In this document: one piece after another, positions 1 to 7,056 of the stretch
How positions within the stretch are numbered: position 1 is the stretch's first letter
Layout: the number at the start of each line of letters is the position of its first letter
Source of the DNA: Planctomycetota bacterium
Lineage (GTDB): Bacteria > Planctomycetota > Planctomycetia > Pirellulales > Pirellulaceae
Length of the DNA: 14,297 bases
Reading direction: 5' to 3'
Assembly (NCBI GenBank): GCA_029259935.1
Contig: JAJDEH010000363.1
Span: forward strand, 1-14,297
Notes under the pieces: model-generated
The model's input: the letters and a program-made list of their open reading frames with translations, nothing else
What the model was told of the DNA's origin: nothing
The model's database searches: none
Position numbers and translations under genes: made by a program

Positions 1-457
1 CGGAACGGGTTCCTTTCCCGTCTATGCCGAGAAGGATGATCCGACGATCGAACTGAGTCCCGGTACCACCGTGTTTCACGATGCCGGTTATCGCGATCGC
101 TTTCCGGACATGGTCTTTCAACCGGCGGCATTGTTGCTAACGCGCGTCATTAGCCGCCCCACGGATGATCGCCTCACTTGCGACCTGGGCTACAAGGCGG
201 TCGCCTCCGATCCGCCGAACGGCAAGCGGCTCGAGTTTCCTGATATCCCCGACGCCAAGCAAGTGCTGCAAAACGAAGAACATCTAGTGATCGAATCGTC
301 CCATGCCGGTGAATACCAACCGGGCGACGAACTGCTGGCGATTCCTCGCCATATTTGCCCCACGTCGGCGTTGCACAAGCAAGTATTCGTGGTAACCGGC
401 GGCAAGCTGACGGGACGCTGGGACGTCGCTGCCCGCGACCGCTGGATTACCATCTAG
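1..457 (+). CDS. PLP-dependent D-threonine aldolase / D-serine dehydratase-like enzyme, C-terminal part (5' end outside window)
   Basis: Seen: an open frame enters from the left edge (first full codon at base 2) and ends with TAG at 455-457, giving 151 residues. The GTG at 71 is only an internal codon, because the frame is open and protein-like upstream of it. Near the C-terminus is a PRHICPT motif, with His at 350-352 and Cys at 356-358. Established: enzymes of the D-threonine aldolase / eukaryotic-type D-serine dehydratase family (fold-type III PLP enzymes) bind a metal through an HxC or HxD pair placed here, in a C-terminal beta domain. The DLGYKAVASDP stretch also fits this family. The PLP-binding N-terminal barrel lies outside the window. 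Inference: the enzyme cleaves or dehydrates a D-beta-hydroxy amino acid in the cytosol. HxC is closer to D-serine dehydratases than the HxD of the classical aldolase, but the substrate is not decided. The next gene starts 30 bases downstream and may be co-transcribed. Confidence 0.82.
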   Translation, partial: GTGSFPVYAEKDDPTIELSPGTTVFHDAGYRDRFPDMVFQPAALLLTRVISRPTDDRLTCDLGYKAVASDPPNGKRLEFPDIPDAKQVLQNEEHLVIESSHAGEYQPGDELLAIPRHICPTSALHKQVFVVTGGKLTGRWDVAARDRWITI

Positions 458-487
458 ACCATCGATTGGATTCTTCCAGGATCAGCC

Positions 488-967
488 ATGATCGTTGAAT
501 GTCCACACTGCTTCACCAAGGTGGCTCCGGCGGCGGATGGAATCTGTCCGGCGTGCCGTGAAAATGTCCATGACAAGCCGAGCGAGGGCGCTGACCAGAC
601 CTCGATGGCCGTTCGCCATTTGACAGATTTGCCGGGCATCTGCTGCGGCTGCGGGCAATCGACGGATCGTTACGTCAAGATCTCAAGAAAAATCTCGCAC
701 CAGAAAGAGCAAGACTCGTCGATCGGGGCACTCTTTATTCTCGGCCTTTTGTTCGGTTGGCTTTTTTGGATCATTGCCCTGTTTCGTGGGGCCAAGGGAA
801 ATCGCGTCGGTGACGTCGTGATCGTTGAAATGCCGCAGTGCCCCGGCTGCCAAGCGAACGGAAAGCCCGAGCCCATTCGTGTGAACGCCGAAGAATTGCA
901 GATGACGTTCGTGGTTCATCGGGAATTGCAAGCACGATATGCTGCCGCGCGGGAAGCTGCTGAGTGA
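488..967 (+). CDS. Small zinc-ribbon protein with one central membrane segment, function unknown
   Basis: Seen: 159 residues. Cys pairs sit at CPHC (5-8), CPAC (20-23), CCGC (52-55) and CPGC (118-121), which would suit two zinc-ribbon-like sites. A strongly hydrophobic stretch at about residues 80-99 (rich in L, I, F and W) ends at an Arg and a Lys and looks like one transmembrane segment or a hairpin. The C-terminus (about 125-159) is charged and helical. The ATG at 488 follows a CAGGA ribosome-binding site about 7 bases upstream. Inference: the first two Cys pairs probably form one zinc site. The third and fourth lie on either side of the hydrophobic segment, so they can share a second site only if that segment returns to the same face. 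I do not recognise a named family. It lies 30 bases after the PLP-enzyme gene on the same strand and may share its transcript. No specific role can be assigned. Confidence 0.78.
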   Translation: MIVECPHCFTKVAPAADGICPACRENVHDKPSEGADQTSMAVRHLTDLPGICCGCGQSTDRYVKISRKISHQKEQDSSIGALFILGLLFGWLFWIIALFRGAKGNRVGDVVIVEMPQCPGCQANGKPEPIRVNAEELQMTFVVHRELQARYAAAREAAE

Positions 968-993
968 TTTCTGGCGGGCCGCTCGAATCTCTC

Positions 994-1021
994 TTGACGC
1001 ACGTACGAATGTACGTATACT
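994..1021 (+). promoter_or_regulatory. Sigma70-like promoter of BlaI/M56 system 1
   Basis: Seen: a -35 box TTGACG (994-999), a 16-base spacer and a -10 box TATACT (1016-1021), close to the TTGACA/TATAAT consensus. Transcription would start near 1028, giving a leader of about 30 bases before the repressor ATG at 1058. The spacer and the start region are occupied by the two operator copies described separately, so repressor binding would block polymerase directly. Confidence 0.75.
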
Positions 1022-1039
1022 CCACGTACATTCGTACTT
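1001..1039. promoter_or_regulatory. Paired BlaI/MecI-type operators of system 1
   Basis: Seen: GTACGAATGTACGT (1003-1016) and its exact reverse complement ACGTACATTCGTAC (1024-1037), separated by 7 bases. Each copy is itself a dyad: 1001-1016 reads ACGTAC-N4-GTACGT, and 1024-1037 reads ACGTAC-N4-GTAC. The cores TACGAATGTA (1004-1013) and TACATTCGTA (1027-1036) each differ by one base from the TACA-N2-TGTA pattern known for BlaI/MecI operators. Dyad centres are 23 bases apart, about two helix turns. One copy fills the spacer between -35 and -10, and the other covers the expected transcription start. Inference: cooperative autorepression of the downstream repressor-peptidase operon by its own BlaI-type product. 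Confidence 0.8.
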
Positions 1040-1057
1040 GAGAAGATTAGAGGATTC

Positions 1058-1456
1058 ATGACGGACCGGCCAGGATTATCGAAGGGCGAACTGGAGGTCG
1101 CCAGGGTGCTTTGGCAGCTTGGCTCGGCGTCGGTCCGCGAAGTATACGAAGCCTTTCCCGATCAGCGGGCGATCGACTTCAGCACGGTGCAAACTTACCT
1201 GCGCCGGCTGGAATCCAAGGGGTATGTGCGGGGCAAGCTGGAGGGGCGCACGCGAATCTATGCGACCAAAGTCAAGCCGAGAACCGTCATTCGAGAGACG
1301 ATCAACGATCTGCTGGAGCGTCTGTTCGGCGGCGAGGCATTGCCGCTGATGCGGCACTTGATCGAAGATCGCGGCATGGGTGACGACGAAATCGCGGAAC
1401 TGCGGGATCTGTTGAATAACCTCACGGAAGAGAACGATGAACAGCGTCGCAAATAG
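1058..1456 (+). CDS. BlaI/MecI/CopY-family transcriptional repressor (system 1)
   Basis: Role: a cytosolic winged-helix repressor that binds dyad operators as a dimer and is inactivated when the partner M56 sensor is triggered. Seen: 132 residues, a normal family length. LSKGELEVARVLWQLG (7-22) is the typical N-terminal helix. Residues 41-55 (FSTVQTYLRRLESKG) form the recognition helix, and 56-70 (GYVRGKLEGRTRIYA) the wing. The C-terminal helices (about 75-125, ending in EIAELRDLLNNL) match the family dimerisation domain. An AGAGGA sits 3 bases before the ATG, a short spacing. Context: the M56 gene starts inside this gene (ATG at 1437, 20 bases shared), implying translational coupling. Promoter and operators lie directly upstream, so autoregulation is likely. 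The family assignment is firm, but the signal that relieves repression is unknown. There is no reason to assume beta-lactam resistance from this gene alone. Confidence 0.93.
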   Translation: MTDRPGLSKGELEVARVLWQLGSASVREVYEAFPDQRAIDFSTVQTYLRRLESKGYVRGKLEGRTRIYATKVKPRTVIRETINDLLERLFGGEALPLMRHLIEDRGMGDDEIAELRDLLNNLTEENDEQRRK

Positions 1457-3821
1457 TATTGTCGAAATGCTGGGGGCCCAAGTTTTGCAGGTCACCTTGT
1501 TGATCGCGGTCGTTGCTCTGGCCGCCGCACTGCTGGCCCGCAATCACTCCCACTTGGCACATGCTCTGTGGATCATCGTGTTGCTGAAGTGCGTCACACC
1601 ACCGGTATGGAACTGTTCCGGAGGCGTGTTTTGCTGGCTGCAGCCGGGCCATGCCGAACAGGCTGGCCACGAGCAAGCGGCCTCGGTATTCGACGCAACG
1701 CCGTTAGTTGCGTCAACAACGGGTTCATACTCATCCCGTACGCCGGTTGGGACGTTCATGCTTGAGGAAGAGACCGGGACGCCAGGCACAACGGCTCGTA
1801 CTCGGCCTCACGCTCCCGCATTGGAAGAATCCATTTCGCCGGAAATCGCGGTCCGCCGTTTCACGCCCGCGATGTGGATCATGTTCGCTTGGTTGCTGGG
1901 CGCGGCGACGATCTTGTTGGCCACCGCGAGGCGCTGCTTTGTCTGTTTGCGGAAGATCAAGAACTCGCCTCAAGTTCACGATCCGCGCCTGCAGCAACAA
2001 TTCAAGCAACTGGCCCGTCGGCTGGGACTGAAATGCAAGGTTCGCTTGTTCGTTACCACCGAAGCCATCGGGCCCGCCGTGATTGGGGTATTGCGGCCCA
2101 TCGTGGTAGTGCCCGCCGTCATGGTGCAAGGCAAGTCGGCAGCCGGCCTGGAGTCCATTCTCGCTCACGAACTGATCCACGTTCGCCGCGGCGACCTGTG
2201 GATTGGGATGTTCCAAATTCTGTGCCAAGCCGTCTGGTGGTTTCATCCGCTAGTCTGGCTGGCCAATCGTCTGGTGACGCGTGAGGCGGAAAAGTGCTGC
2301 GACGAAGAAGTCATTGCCGGACTGCGCTGCGACCCGGCGCGCTATGCCACGGCGTTGCTGGATGTCTTGGAACTCAAACACTCGCTGAAGTCTGTTCCCG
2401 CGTTCCCCGGCGTTCGGCCGGTGGACGTCACCTCAAAGAGAATGGAGAGGATCATGAAACTTGGACAAGGATGCCGATTGCGAACCCCGTGGTGGTGCTG
2501 GATTACGATGCTGGTCGGTGCCGCGGTGACACTGCCCGGCGCGGCATTCGTCGTATCGGCCGATGAGACGGAAGCATCGAGCGCGATCGAGGGCGAGCCT
2601 TCAAGCCAGCCCGCCAAACAGACTCCAAAAGAGCCGGGAAAAAATGACGAACGTCAAGAAGCCGAACCGCCGGCCATCGGTTCGCCGCCGACGGACGCGC
2701 CGTCCCGTCCCGGCATCGCCTTGGCCATCAATCGGTTTACGATACAAATTCATTCCCGCTCGCGAAGCGACTTGCGCGTTTCGGTGTTTCATTATGGCTC
2801 GGACCGGTTGGATGCCAAACTGGAACACGCTCGTATTGAGGTCAGCTTAAAAGAGACCGATAAAGGTGACGTCGCATCACGCTTCAGCCTGTCCGCCGAC
2901 CAGATTCACCTACGCAGTGACAAGTCGGTGACTCTGGAAATGAAGGGCGATGTCAAGATCGTCGGCCCCGCGGTCAAGTGCACCGCAAGACACGCCCAGG
3001 TTTCATTGCGGCCAAAGCAGGCATCCGATGGCAAGCCGTCCACCGTCGCGCGGGTGCTGCTCGACGGAGACGTTGCGCTGGAATATGCAGGTCACAAAGC
3101 AACTTCCGAGCAAGCCACGATCCTGTTGGAACATGACGCAAGGGCAAAGCCGACCGCCGAAGTGAAGTTAACGGGAGACGTTCAGGTTGTCTGGAAGACT
3201 GGCACGCGGGCAGAATCTCGAGTTCGCGGTGACGGAGTGTTTCTGCAATTCGACGGGAGCGGGAGCCGTTTTCGTGTCGAAGGGATGCTCGAAGTGACGG
3301 TTCCGAAAGCCGGCACCGAAGAGAGATCGGATGCTTCCAAGGAACGCACGACGAACGGCCTCGAACCACCCAGCGACGATCAAGTCTTGCAGGCCGTTGA
3401 TGAGAAGTGGAAAGCCGAGGATCGGGCACCGCTTGCCGAGACGCGTCGAGATAATGTTCGCATTATGAAGGAGAAGATCAGTGAATACACCGACTCGCCA
3501 CGCTTTGTTCCATTGGTCGGCCCGGCGCGGCTGCACCACGTGCGTTACAAATGCACGATCTACTTCACGGAAGTAAGAAACAGCAAGTGGCCCACGCCGC
3601 ACACTATCAAAAATGATCGGATCGACGTGGTCTACCTAGACCGTCAACTCTTTTTGGAATCTGATGGAAAAGCTCGAAAGTCCGACGACAAAACCGGCCA
3701 AGTCCTGCCGCCGCCCTATGACCTCAAGGACGATGTTCAGTACTTCCCTGCTGGACCCAAGTTCAAGCCGCCCAGCGAAAACGCGGTGGATGACGTCCCC
3801 CGTTCGGGATCGCAGCGCTAG
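1437..3821 (+). CDS. M56 (BlaR1-like) membrane metallopeptidase fused to LptA/OstA-like repeats
   Basis: Role: integral membrane zinc peptidase, partner of the overlapping BlaI-type repressor. Seen: 794 residues. Hydrophobic segments lie at about 14-35, 38-56, 143-163 and 352-374. The zinc motif HELIH is at 244-248, and the expected third ligand is Glu285 in EKCCDE (ExxCD pattern). After the last membrane segment and a Pro/Glu-rich linker (about 375-430), residues about 432-625 hold beta-rich repeats with EMKGDVKI, LLDGDVALEY and KLTGDVQVVW, resembling the LptA/OstA fold. Residues about 686-735 (PRFVPLVGPARLHH...YKCTIYF) look like a module I recall from other planctomycete proteins. I find no SxxK/SxN/KTG penicillin-binding arrangement. 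Inference: the C-terminus faces the periplasm and is the sensor part, possibly for an amphipathic lipid or envelope ligand. The start ATG at 1437 follows GGAAGAG inside the blaI-like gene. The stop shares bases with the convergent gene. Confidence 0.88.
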   Translation: MNSVANSIVEMLGAQVLQVTLLIAVVALAAALLARNHSHLAHALWIIVLLKCVTPPVWNCSGGVFCWLQPGHAEQAGHEQAASVFDATPLVASTTGSYSSRTPVGTFMLEEETGTPGTTARTRPHAPALEESISPEIAVRRFTPAMWIMFAWLLGAATILLATARRCFVCLRKIKNSPQVHDPRLQQQFKQLARRLGLKCKVRLFVTTEAIGPAVIGVLRPIVVVPAVMVQGKSAAGLESILAHELIHVRRGDLWIGMFQILCQAVWWFHPLVWLANRLVTREAEKCCDEEVIAGLRCDPARYATALLDVLELKHSLKSVPAFPGVRPVDVTSKRMERIMKLGQGCRLRTPWWCWITMLVGAAVTLPGAAFVVSADETEASSAIEGEPSSQPAKQTPKEPGKNDERQEAEPPAIGSPPTDAPSRPGIALAINRFTIQIHSRSRSDLRVSVFHYGSDRLDAKLEHARIEVSLKETDKGDVASRFSLSADQIHLRSDKSVTLEMKGDVKIVGPAVKCTARHAQVSLRPKQASDGKPSTVARVLLDGDVALEYAGHKATSEQATILLEHDARAKPTAEVKLTGDVQVVWKTGTRAESRVRGDGVFLQFDGSGSRFRVEGMLEVTVPKAGTEERSDASKERTTNGLEPPSDDQVLQAVDEKWKAEDRAPLAETRRDNVRIMKEKISEYTDSPRFVPLVGPARLHHVRYKCTIYFTEVRNSKWPTPHTIKNDRIDVVYLDRQLFLESDGKARKSDDKTGQVLPPPYDLKDDVQYFPAGPKFKPPSENAVDDVPRSGSQR

Positions 3822-4696
3822 GTTTCCGGTTCACGGTCGGCTTCGACGATTTCAAAAACGTAGCCGTTGGGATCCTTGAAAAAGAAGCGGTCAAACGGAG
3901 TTTCTCGCAGGGGGGCGATTATTTCCGCGCCGTTTTGTTGGAGCCGCTTTTGAAGCGCGTCAAACTCGCGGCGAGGAAATGTGATCGCGAGGTGACGTCC
4001 GAATTCTTGTTCAAAGGGCGACGGCTGAAACTGCTCGACCTGGATCAAATGTAGTTCCTGATCTGCCGCGATTCGCAGCCAGGCGGCCGGTATGCCAATG
4101 TTGCCGGGACGGTCAATGCGTGGCCAGCCCAACGTCTTTTCAAAGAAATCCGCCGACCCGGCAACATCCCGAGTGGCAAGTGTCAAATGCGCGATTCGCG
4201 ACACGCCGCCGCGCACATCTTCCAAAACATCGCCAGCCGCCGCCAGTTCGGCCCACACGCTCAACTGAATCGGCGCGTCGAGCGGCATTTCGTTGATTCC
4301 CAAAGCCGTGCGCGTGTGCCGGCCCCGCTCGCCAAAAATTTCGTTGAACAAATCCGACGCGCCATTTAGAACTTGCGGGTGACCGCAAAACCCTGGTGCG
4401 GAGTGGACGTTTCCTTCGAGACGCACAATCTGCTTGATCTGGTTCAGATCGCCGACGGCCGCCTTTAGCTGAGCGATGGCGTTGACCGCACAAATGCGAG
4501 CCGCCTGATAGCCTTGTTCTTCGCTGAGTTCGCTTCCCAGCTTTCCGACAAAAGCCAACTCGCCGTCAAGCCAGGGCAATTGCCCGGAAGTCACGACTAG
4601 ATTTCCCGTTTTCACCCACGGTTCATAAGCGGCCACCGCCGCGGGTGCTTCCGGCAGCGTAATGCCTTGTTCCAACAAGCGAGATTCGACGGACAT
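3818..4696 (-). CDS. RidA (YjgF/YER057c/UK114)-VOC (glyoxalase-like) fusion protein
   Basis: Seen: 292 residues, two domains in one uninterrupted frame. Residues about 1-152 are RidA-like (VVTSGQLPW 34-42, [14 protein letters not shown] 61-74, [17 protein letters not shown] 129-145). Residues about 165-287 are a VOC domain with likely metal positions His170 (HLTLATRD), His216 (ELHLIQ), His235 (RHLAITF) and Glu282 (NGYVFEIVE). Established: RidA proteins hydrolyse reactive enamine/imine intermediates from PLP enzymes, using an arginine that binds the carboxylate. VOC enzymes use paired beta-alpha-beta-beta-beta units around a metal. The RidA arginine is kept (Arg129), but the position of E. coli Glu120 is Gln144, so the deaminase may differ or be lost. 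An AAGG lies 8 bases before the ATG. Inference: a cytosolic enzyme of small reactive metabolites, substrate unknown. It converges on the system 1 peptidase gene and shares the stop-codon bases CTAG (3818-3821). Confidence 0.85.
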   Translation of the reverse strand: MSVESRLLEQGITLPEAPAAVAAYEPWVKTGNLVVTSGQLPWLDGELAFVGKLGSELSEEQGYQAARICAVNAIAQLKAAVGDLNQIKQIVRLEGNVHSAPGFCGHPQVLNGASDLFNEIFGERGRHTRTALGINEMPLDAPIQLSVWAELAAAGDVLEDVRGGVSRIAHLTLATRDVAGSADFFEKTLGWPRIDRPGNIGIPAAWLRIAADQELHLIQVEQFQPSPFEQEFGRHLAITFPRREFDALQKRLQQNGAEIIAPLRETPFDRFFFKDPNGYVFEIVEADREPET

Positions 4697-5084
4697 GGTT
4701 CGGCCTTAAATTCAGCTTGGTGTCTGGAGGAAGGCTGTCTCGAGAATTGAATCTTCGGCGTGGACCATTGAAGGTTCGCCGCCCAACAGCAGACTAACAT
4801 GGACCAGCTTCGCAAAACACTTGGGCACTAGATCTTTGCTTGCGGCTTACCTTGGCGGACCTTGCAGCCAACGTAAAGTTTGACGATTGGAGCAACCTAA
4901 GCGTCTTCGTGGATCATTCCGGAATTCTTAGTCGCAACGAGCTGCGCAGAGATTTGCTCAAGTTGTAATGCGGAACCACTGCGGATTGGGGGGGGAGGCT
5001 ACCGAAAAATTAGAAAGACCCAGAATCTTCGCACGCTAACACAACTTGCCACATACAACCAAATTCCTGTAAGGAGACACGAAC
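4697..5084. other. Long intergenic region between the divergent RidA-VOC and beta-barrel genes
   Basis: This 388-base stretch must contain the promoters of the divergent RidA-VOC gene (leftward) and the beta-barrel gene (rightward). I could not identify a convincing -35/-10 pair for either. It holds a G run near 4987-4994 and a short frame without an ATG start (open to TAA at 4966-4968) with protein-like composition, possibly a remnant. I see no tRNA, strong hairpin or repeat here. Confidence 0.5.
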
Positions 5085-5087
5085 GTG
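5071..5087 (+). promoter_or_regulatory. Shine-Dalgarno site that fixes the GTG start of the beta-barrel gene
   Basis: AAGGAG at 5071-5076 lies 8 bases before GTG at 5085 and 14 bases before the in-frame ATG at 5091. The 8-base spacing is near optimal, so GTG is the likely start. The alternative would only shorten the signal peptide by two residues. Confidence 0.75.
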
Positions 5088-6356
5088 AAAATGCATGGAG
5101 GAAGTCGATTGGCGCTGGCAGTGCTAATTGGGATGGCAATGATCTCGTTCACGCAAACGGCGGCGGTCGCTCAGTTTCGTAGTTATGGTGGACACCGTTG
5201 TCCTTGTCCGCCAAGGACGCAACCTATTCCGCACACCGATTCCGAGGATGGGTCGGTGGATCCCAACGCCGAAGATACACCGGATGTCGATTTCGACGCC
5301 GCCACGGCCCCCGTCGCCAGTGCGACTGGTGGCGCTACCGGCGCGATGGGCTACACGCCAGGCACCTTTGGTGACCTGGGTGGTGGTACCTTGTCGGTCG
5401 GCCCCGCGTTCAATATCGTGGCAACGGGTTCGCAAGGTGCGAGTATTGCGATTGGCGGCGGCGACCGCTTTCAAAAGTTCGTCGATAACACCAGCCCCTT
5501 GCCGCGGGACCGAGTGTTCTTCAACTACCATTATTTCGCAAGCGCCGTCTCCGGTGCCAATCAGGCGGCCCTGGGTACGGAGACCAGCCTGAACCGTTAT
5601 ACGGTTGGCATCGAGCGAACACTGTACGACGGCCTGGCATCGGTTGAAATCAAAGTTCCCTTTACGGTGGGCCTCGATGCCGACCAGGTGTTCGGTGGTC
5701 CGGGCGGTAACTCGGGAAGCGAATTCGGCAACTTGGGATTGACCTTCAAGGGCATTCTTTGGACCGACGGTTGCTCACGCACGCTCTCCGCCGGTCTGGG
5801 CATCACTTTGCCGACAGCCGACGACGCTTCGATCGTCACGCTCGCGGACAGTTTGCGAGTGCAAAACCAAGCGGTTCACCTGCAGCCGTTCGTCGGTTAT
5901 GTGGTCGCGCCCAACCAGAACCTGTTCTATCAGTTCCTCTTCCAGTTGGACGTGGATGTCAGTGGATACAACATCAGCTCCACCGTGGCGGGGCCGTCAA
6001 CGATCAACGATCCCACCCTGTTTTTCGCTTCAGCGTCGACTGGATATTGGATTTACCGCAACAACAGTTGTCGTGCCTTGATCGCCGGTATTGCTCCAAT
6101 GGTCGAGTTGCACTATACGACGGCTCTGGACGTTGACGTCGATCCCAACGGCGTGGTGGCCTACCGCGAAGGCAGCTTCGACTTGCTGAACTTGAGCGCG
6201 GGTATCCATACCGACCTAGGTCGCGGATCCTCGTTACGCGTGTTCGCCGGTCTTCCTCTGCGTGGAAGCACGTTCGCGGACTCCGCGGGCAACTCCTTCG
6301 ATAACGACCGATTCTTCGATACCGAAGTCGCGGTTCAGTTTAACTACGGATACTAA
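5085..6356 (+). CDS. Secreted outer-membrane beta-barrel protein, planctomycete type, function unknown
   Basis: Seen: 423 residues. A signal peptide (about 1-29, with LALAVLIGMAMISF as core) ends at a likely AVA-Q cleavage site. A Cys-Pro cluster follows (CPCPP, 39-43), then an acidic linker (about 50-90). From about 95 to the end the sequence has alternating hydrophobic/polar strands with many Gly, Asn and aromatic residues, including DRVFFNYHYF (132-141) and a C-terminal strand ending FNYGY. An aromatic last residue is typical of BAM-assembled outer-membrane barrels. Inference: a transmembrane beta-barrel, perhaps a porin or transporter; substrate unknown. I recall similar barrel proteins in planctomycetes but cannot name the family. 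The gene is monocistronic: a long noncoding region lies before it and a strong terminator 45 bases after it. The two cysteines before the barrel could form a disulfide. Confidence 0.75.
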   Translation: MKMHGGSRLALAVLIGMAMISFTQTAAVAQFRSYGGHRCPCPPRTQPIPHTDSEDGSVDPNAEDTPDVDFDAATAPVASATGGATGAMGYTPGTFGDLGGGTLSVGPAFNIVATGSQGASIAIGGGDRFQKFVDNTSPLPRDRVFFNYHYFASAVSGANQAALGTETSLNRYTVGIERTLYDGLASVEIKVPFTVGLDADQVFGGPGGNSGSEFGNLGLTFKGILWTDGCSRTLSAGLGITLPTADDASIVTLADSLRVQNQAVHLQPFVGYVVAPNQNLFYQFLFQLDVDVSGYNISSTVAGPSTINDPTLFFASASTGYWIYRNNSCRALIAGIAPMVELHYTTALDVDVDPNGVVAYREGSFDLLNLSAGIHTDLGRGSSLRVFAGLPLRGSTFADSAGNSFDNDRFFDTEVAVQFNYGY

Positions 6357-6400
6357 ACCTATCGGGCTCGAAACCTTGAGCCAAGATAGTTAGCTTCATG

Positions 6401-6440
6401 GCCGTCGCGAATCGATCAGAGATTCGCGGCGGCTTTTTTT
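6401..6440 (+). terminator. Intrinsic terminator of the beta-barrel gene
   Basis: Seen: GCCGTCGCGAATC (6401-6413) pairs with GATTCGCGGCGGC (6421-6433) in a 13-base-pair stem with one T-G wobble and a 7-base loop, followed by seven T (6434-6440). This is a textbook rho-independent terminator for rightward transcription, 45 bases after the stop codon. The left flank has no matching A run, so it should not terminate the leftward genes efficiently. Confidence 0.92.
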
Positions 6441-6508
6441 GGACCGAGCCCGCCGTCAGGATGGCAAACGACGTAATCGATCGAGCAAGGCATGTTCGCG
6501 AGGTGTCG

Positions 6509-7006
6509 CTAACTGCTCTCTGAAACGGCAAAACTCATGTGCAATTCCGCGTGGCGCAAGTTGAACTTGTCCCATTCTTCCCTCGTGATCTTCCCAAACA
6601 CCGGGTGATCCGCTCGGCTCGATTCAGTCTTGCAGCGATCGACCGCCCGACACAAATGGTCCAACGCTTCCGAAACCGTCACGTCGGCATCCGGTTCGAA
6701 TTGCCTAACACCCGACTTGGGAATCTTGAATCCCGCCGGCACTCCGCGATTGAGAAATCGGTTCTTCATGAGCAGACGCGCGAACAGTCGCACGGGAAGC
6801 GGCACCGGTGCCAAGCCGCCATCGATGCACGCTTCGAAGGCAATCGCCAAGTGTTTGAGAATCTGGCCATAGTTCCAGTTGCCAACCGTTTTCGCCGATC
6901 CCGCGGCGAGCCTGTCCGCGTCCGCCAGGAATTCATCGTAGCTTTCGTAACGAACGGTTCGCCGGTCTTTCACGGCCGCCGTGCTGACCGTTGTATTGGT
7001 TGTCAT
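6509..7006 (-). CDS. DUF1569 (DinB/YfiT-like four-helix) protein
   Basis: Seen: 165 residues, mostly helical. GNWNYGQILKHLAIAFEACI (42-61), HPVFGKITREEWDKFNLRHAE (about 134-154) and LHMSFA (155-160) match what I recall of DUF1569 proteins, distant members of the DinB/YfiT metal-binding superfamily. His52 in KHLA and the two His of LRHAELH are the likely metal triad. An AGGA lies 9 bases before the ATG at 7006. Established: DinB-superfamily members include thiol-dependent S-transferases and many uncharacterised proteins. The reaction of DUF1569 proteins is unknown to me. Context: same strand and 50 bases downstream of the M23 peptidase gene, so they are probably co-transcribed, although a shared function is not obvious. 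No signal peptide, so cytosolic. Confidence 0.82.
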   Translation of the reverse strand: MTTNTTVSTAAVKDRRTVRYESYDEFLADADRLAAGSAKTVGNWNYGQILKHLAIAFEACIDGGLAPVPLPVRLFARLLMKNRFLNRGVPAGFKIPKSGVRQFEPDADVTVSEALDHLCRAVDRCKTESSRADHPVFGKITREEWDKFNLRHAELHMSFAVSESS

Positions 7007-7056
7007 TCGGCCGAATCCTGGAAGTTAAACAATGAATAATTGATTTCGCGCGGCGA

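Noticed and set aside
1076..1543. Leftward ORF of 155 residues opposite the system 1 repressor
   Set aside because: It lies fully antisense to the BlaI-type gene and the M56 start, with no motif.
1437..3821. Beta-lactam sensor (true BlaR1/MecR1) function
   Set aside because: I found no SxxK, SxN and KTG arrangement after the last membrane segment, so a beta-lactam resistance operon should not be inferred from the BlaI/M56 names. The same holds for the M56 protein of system 2.
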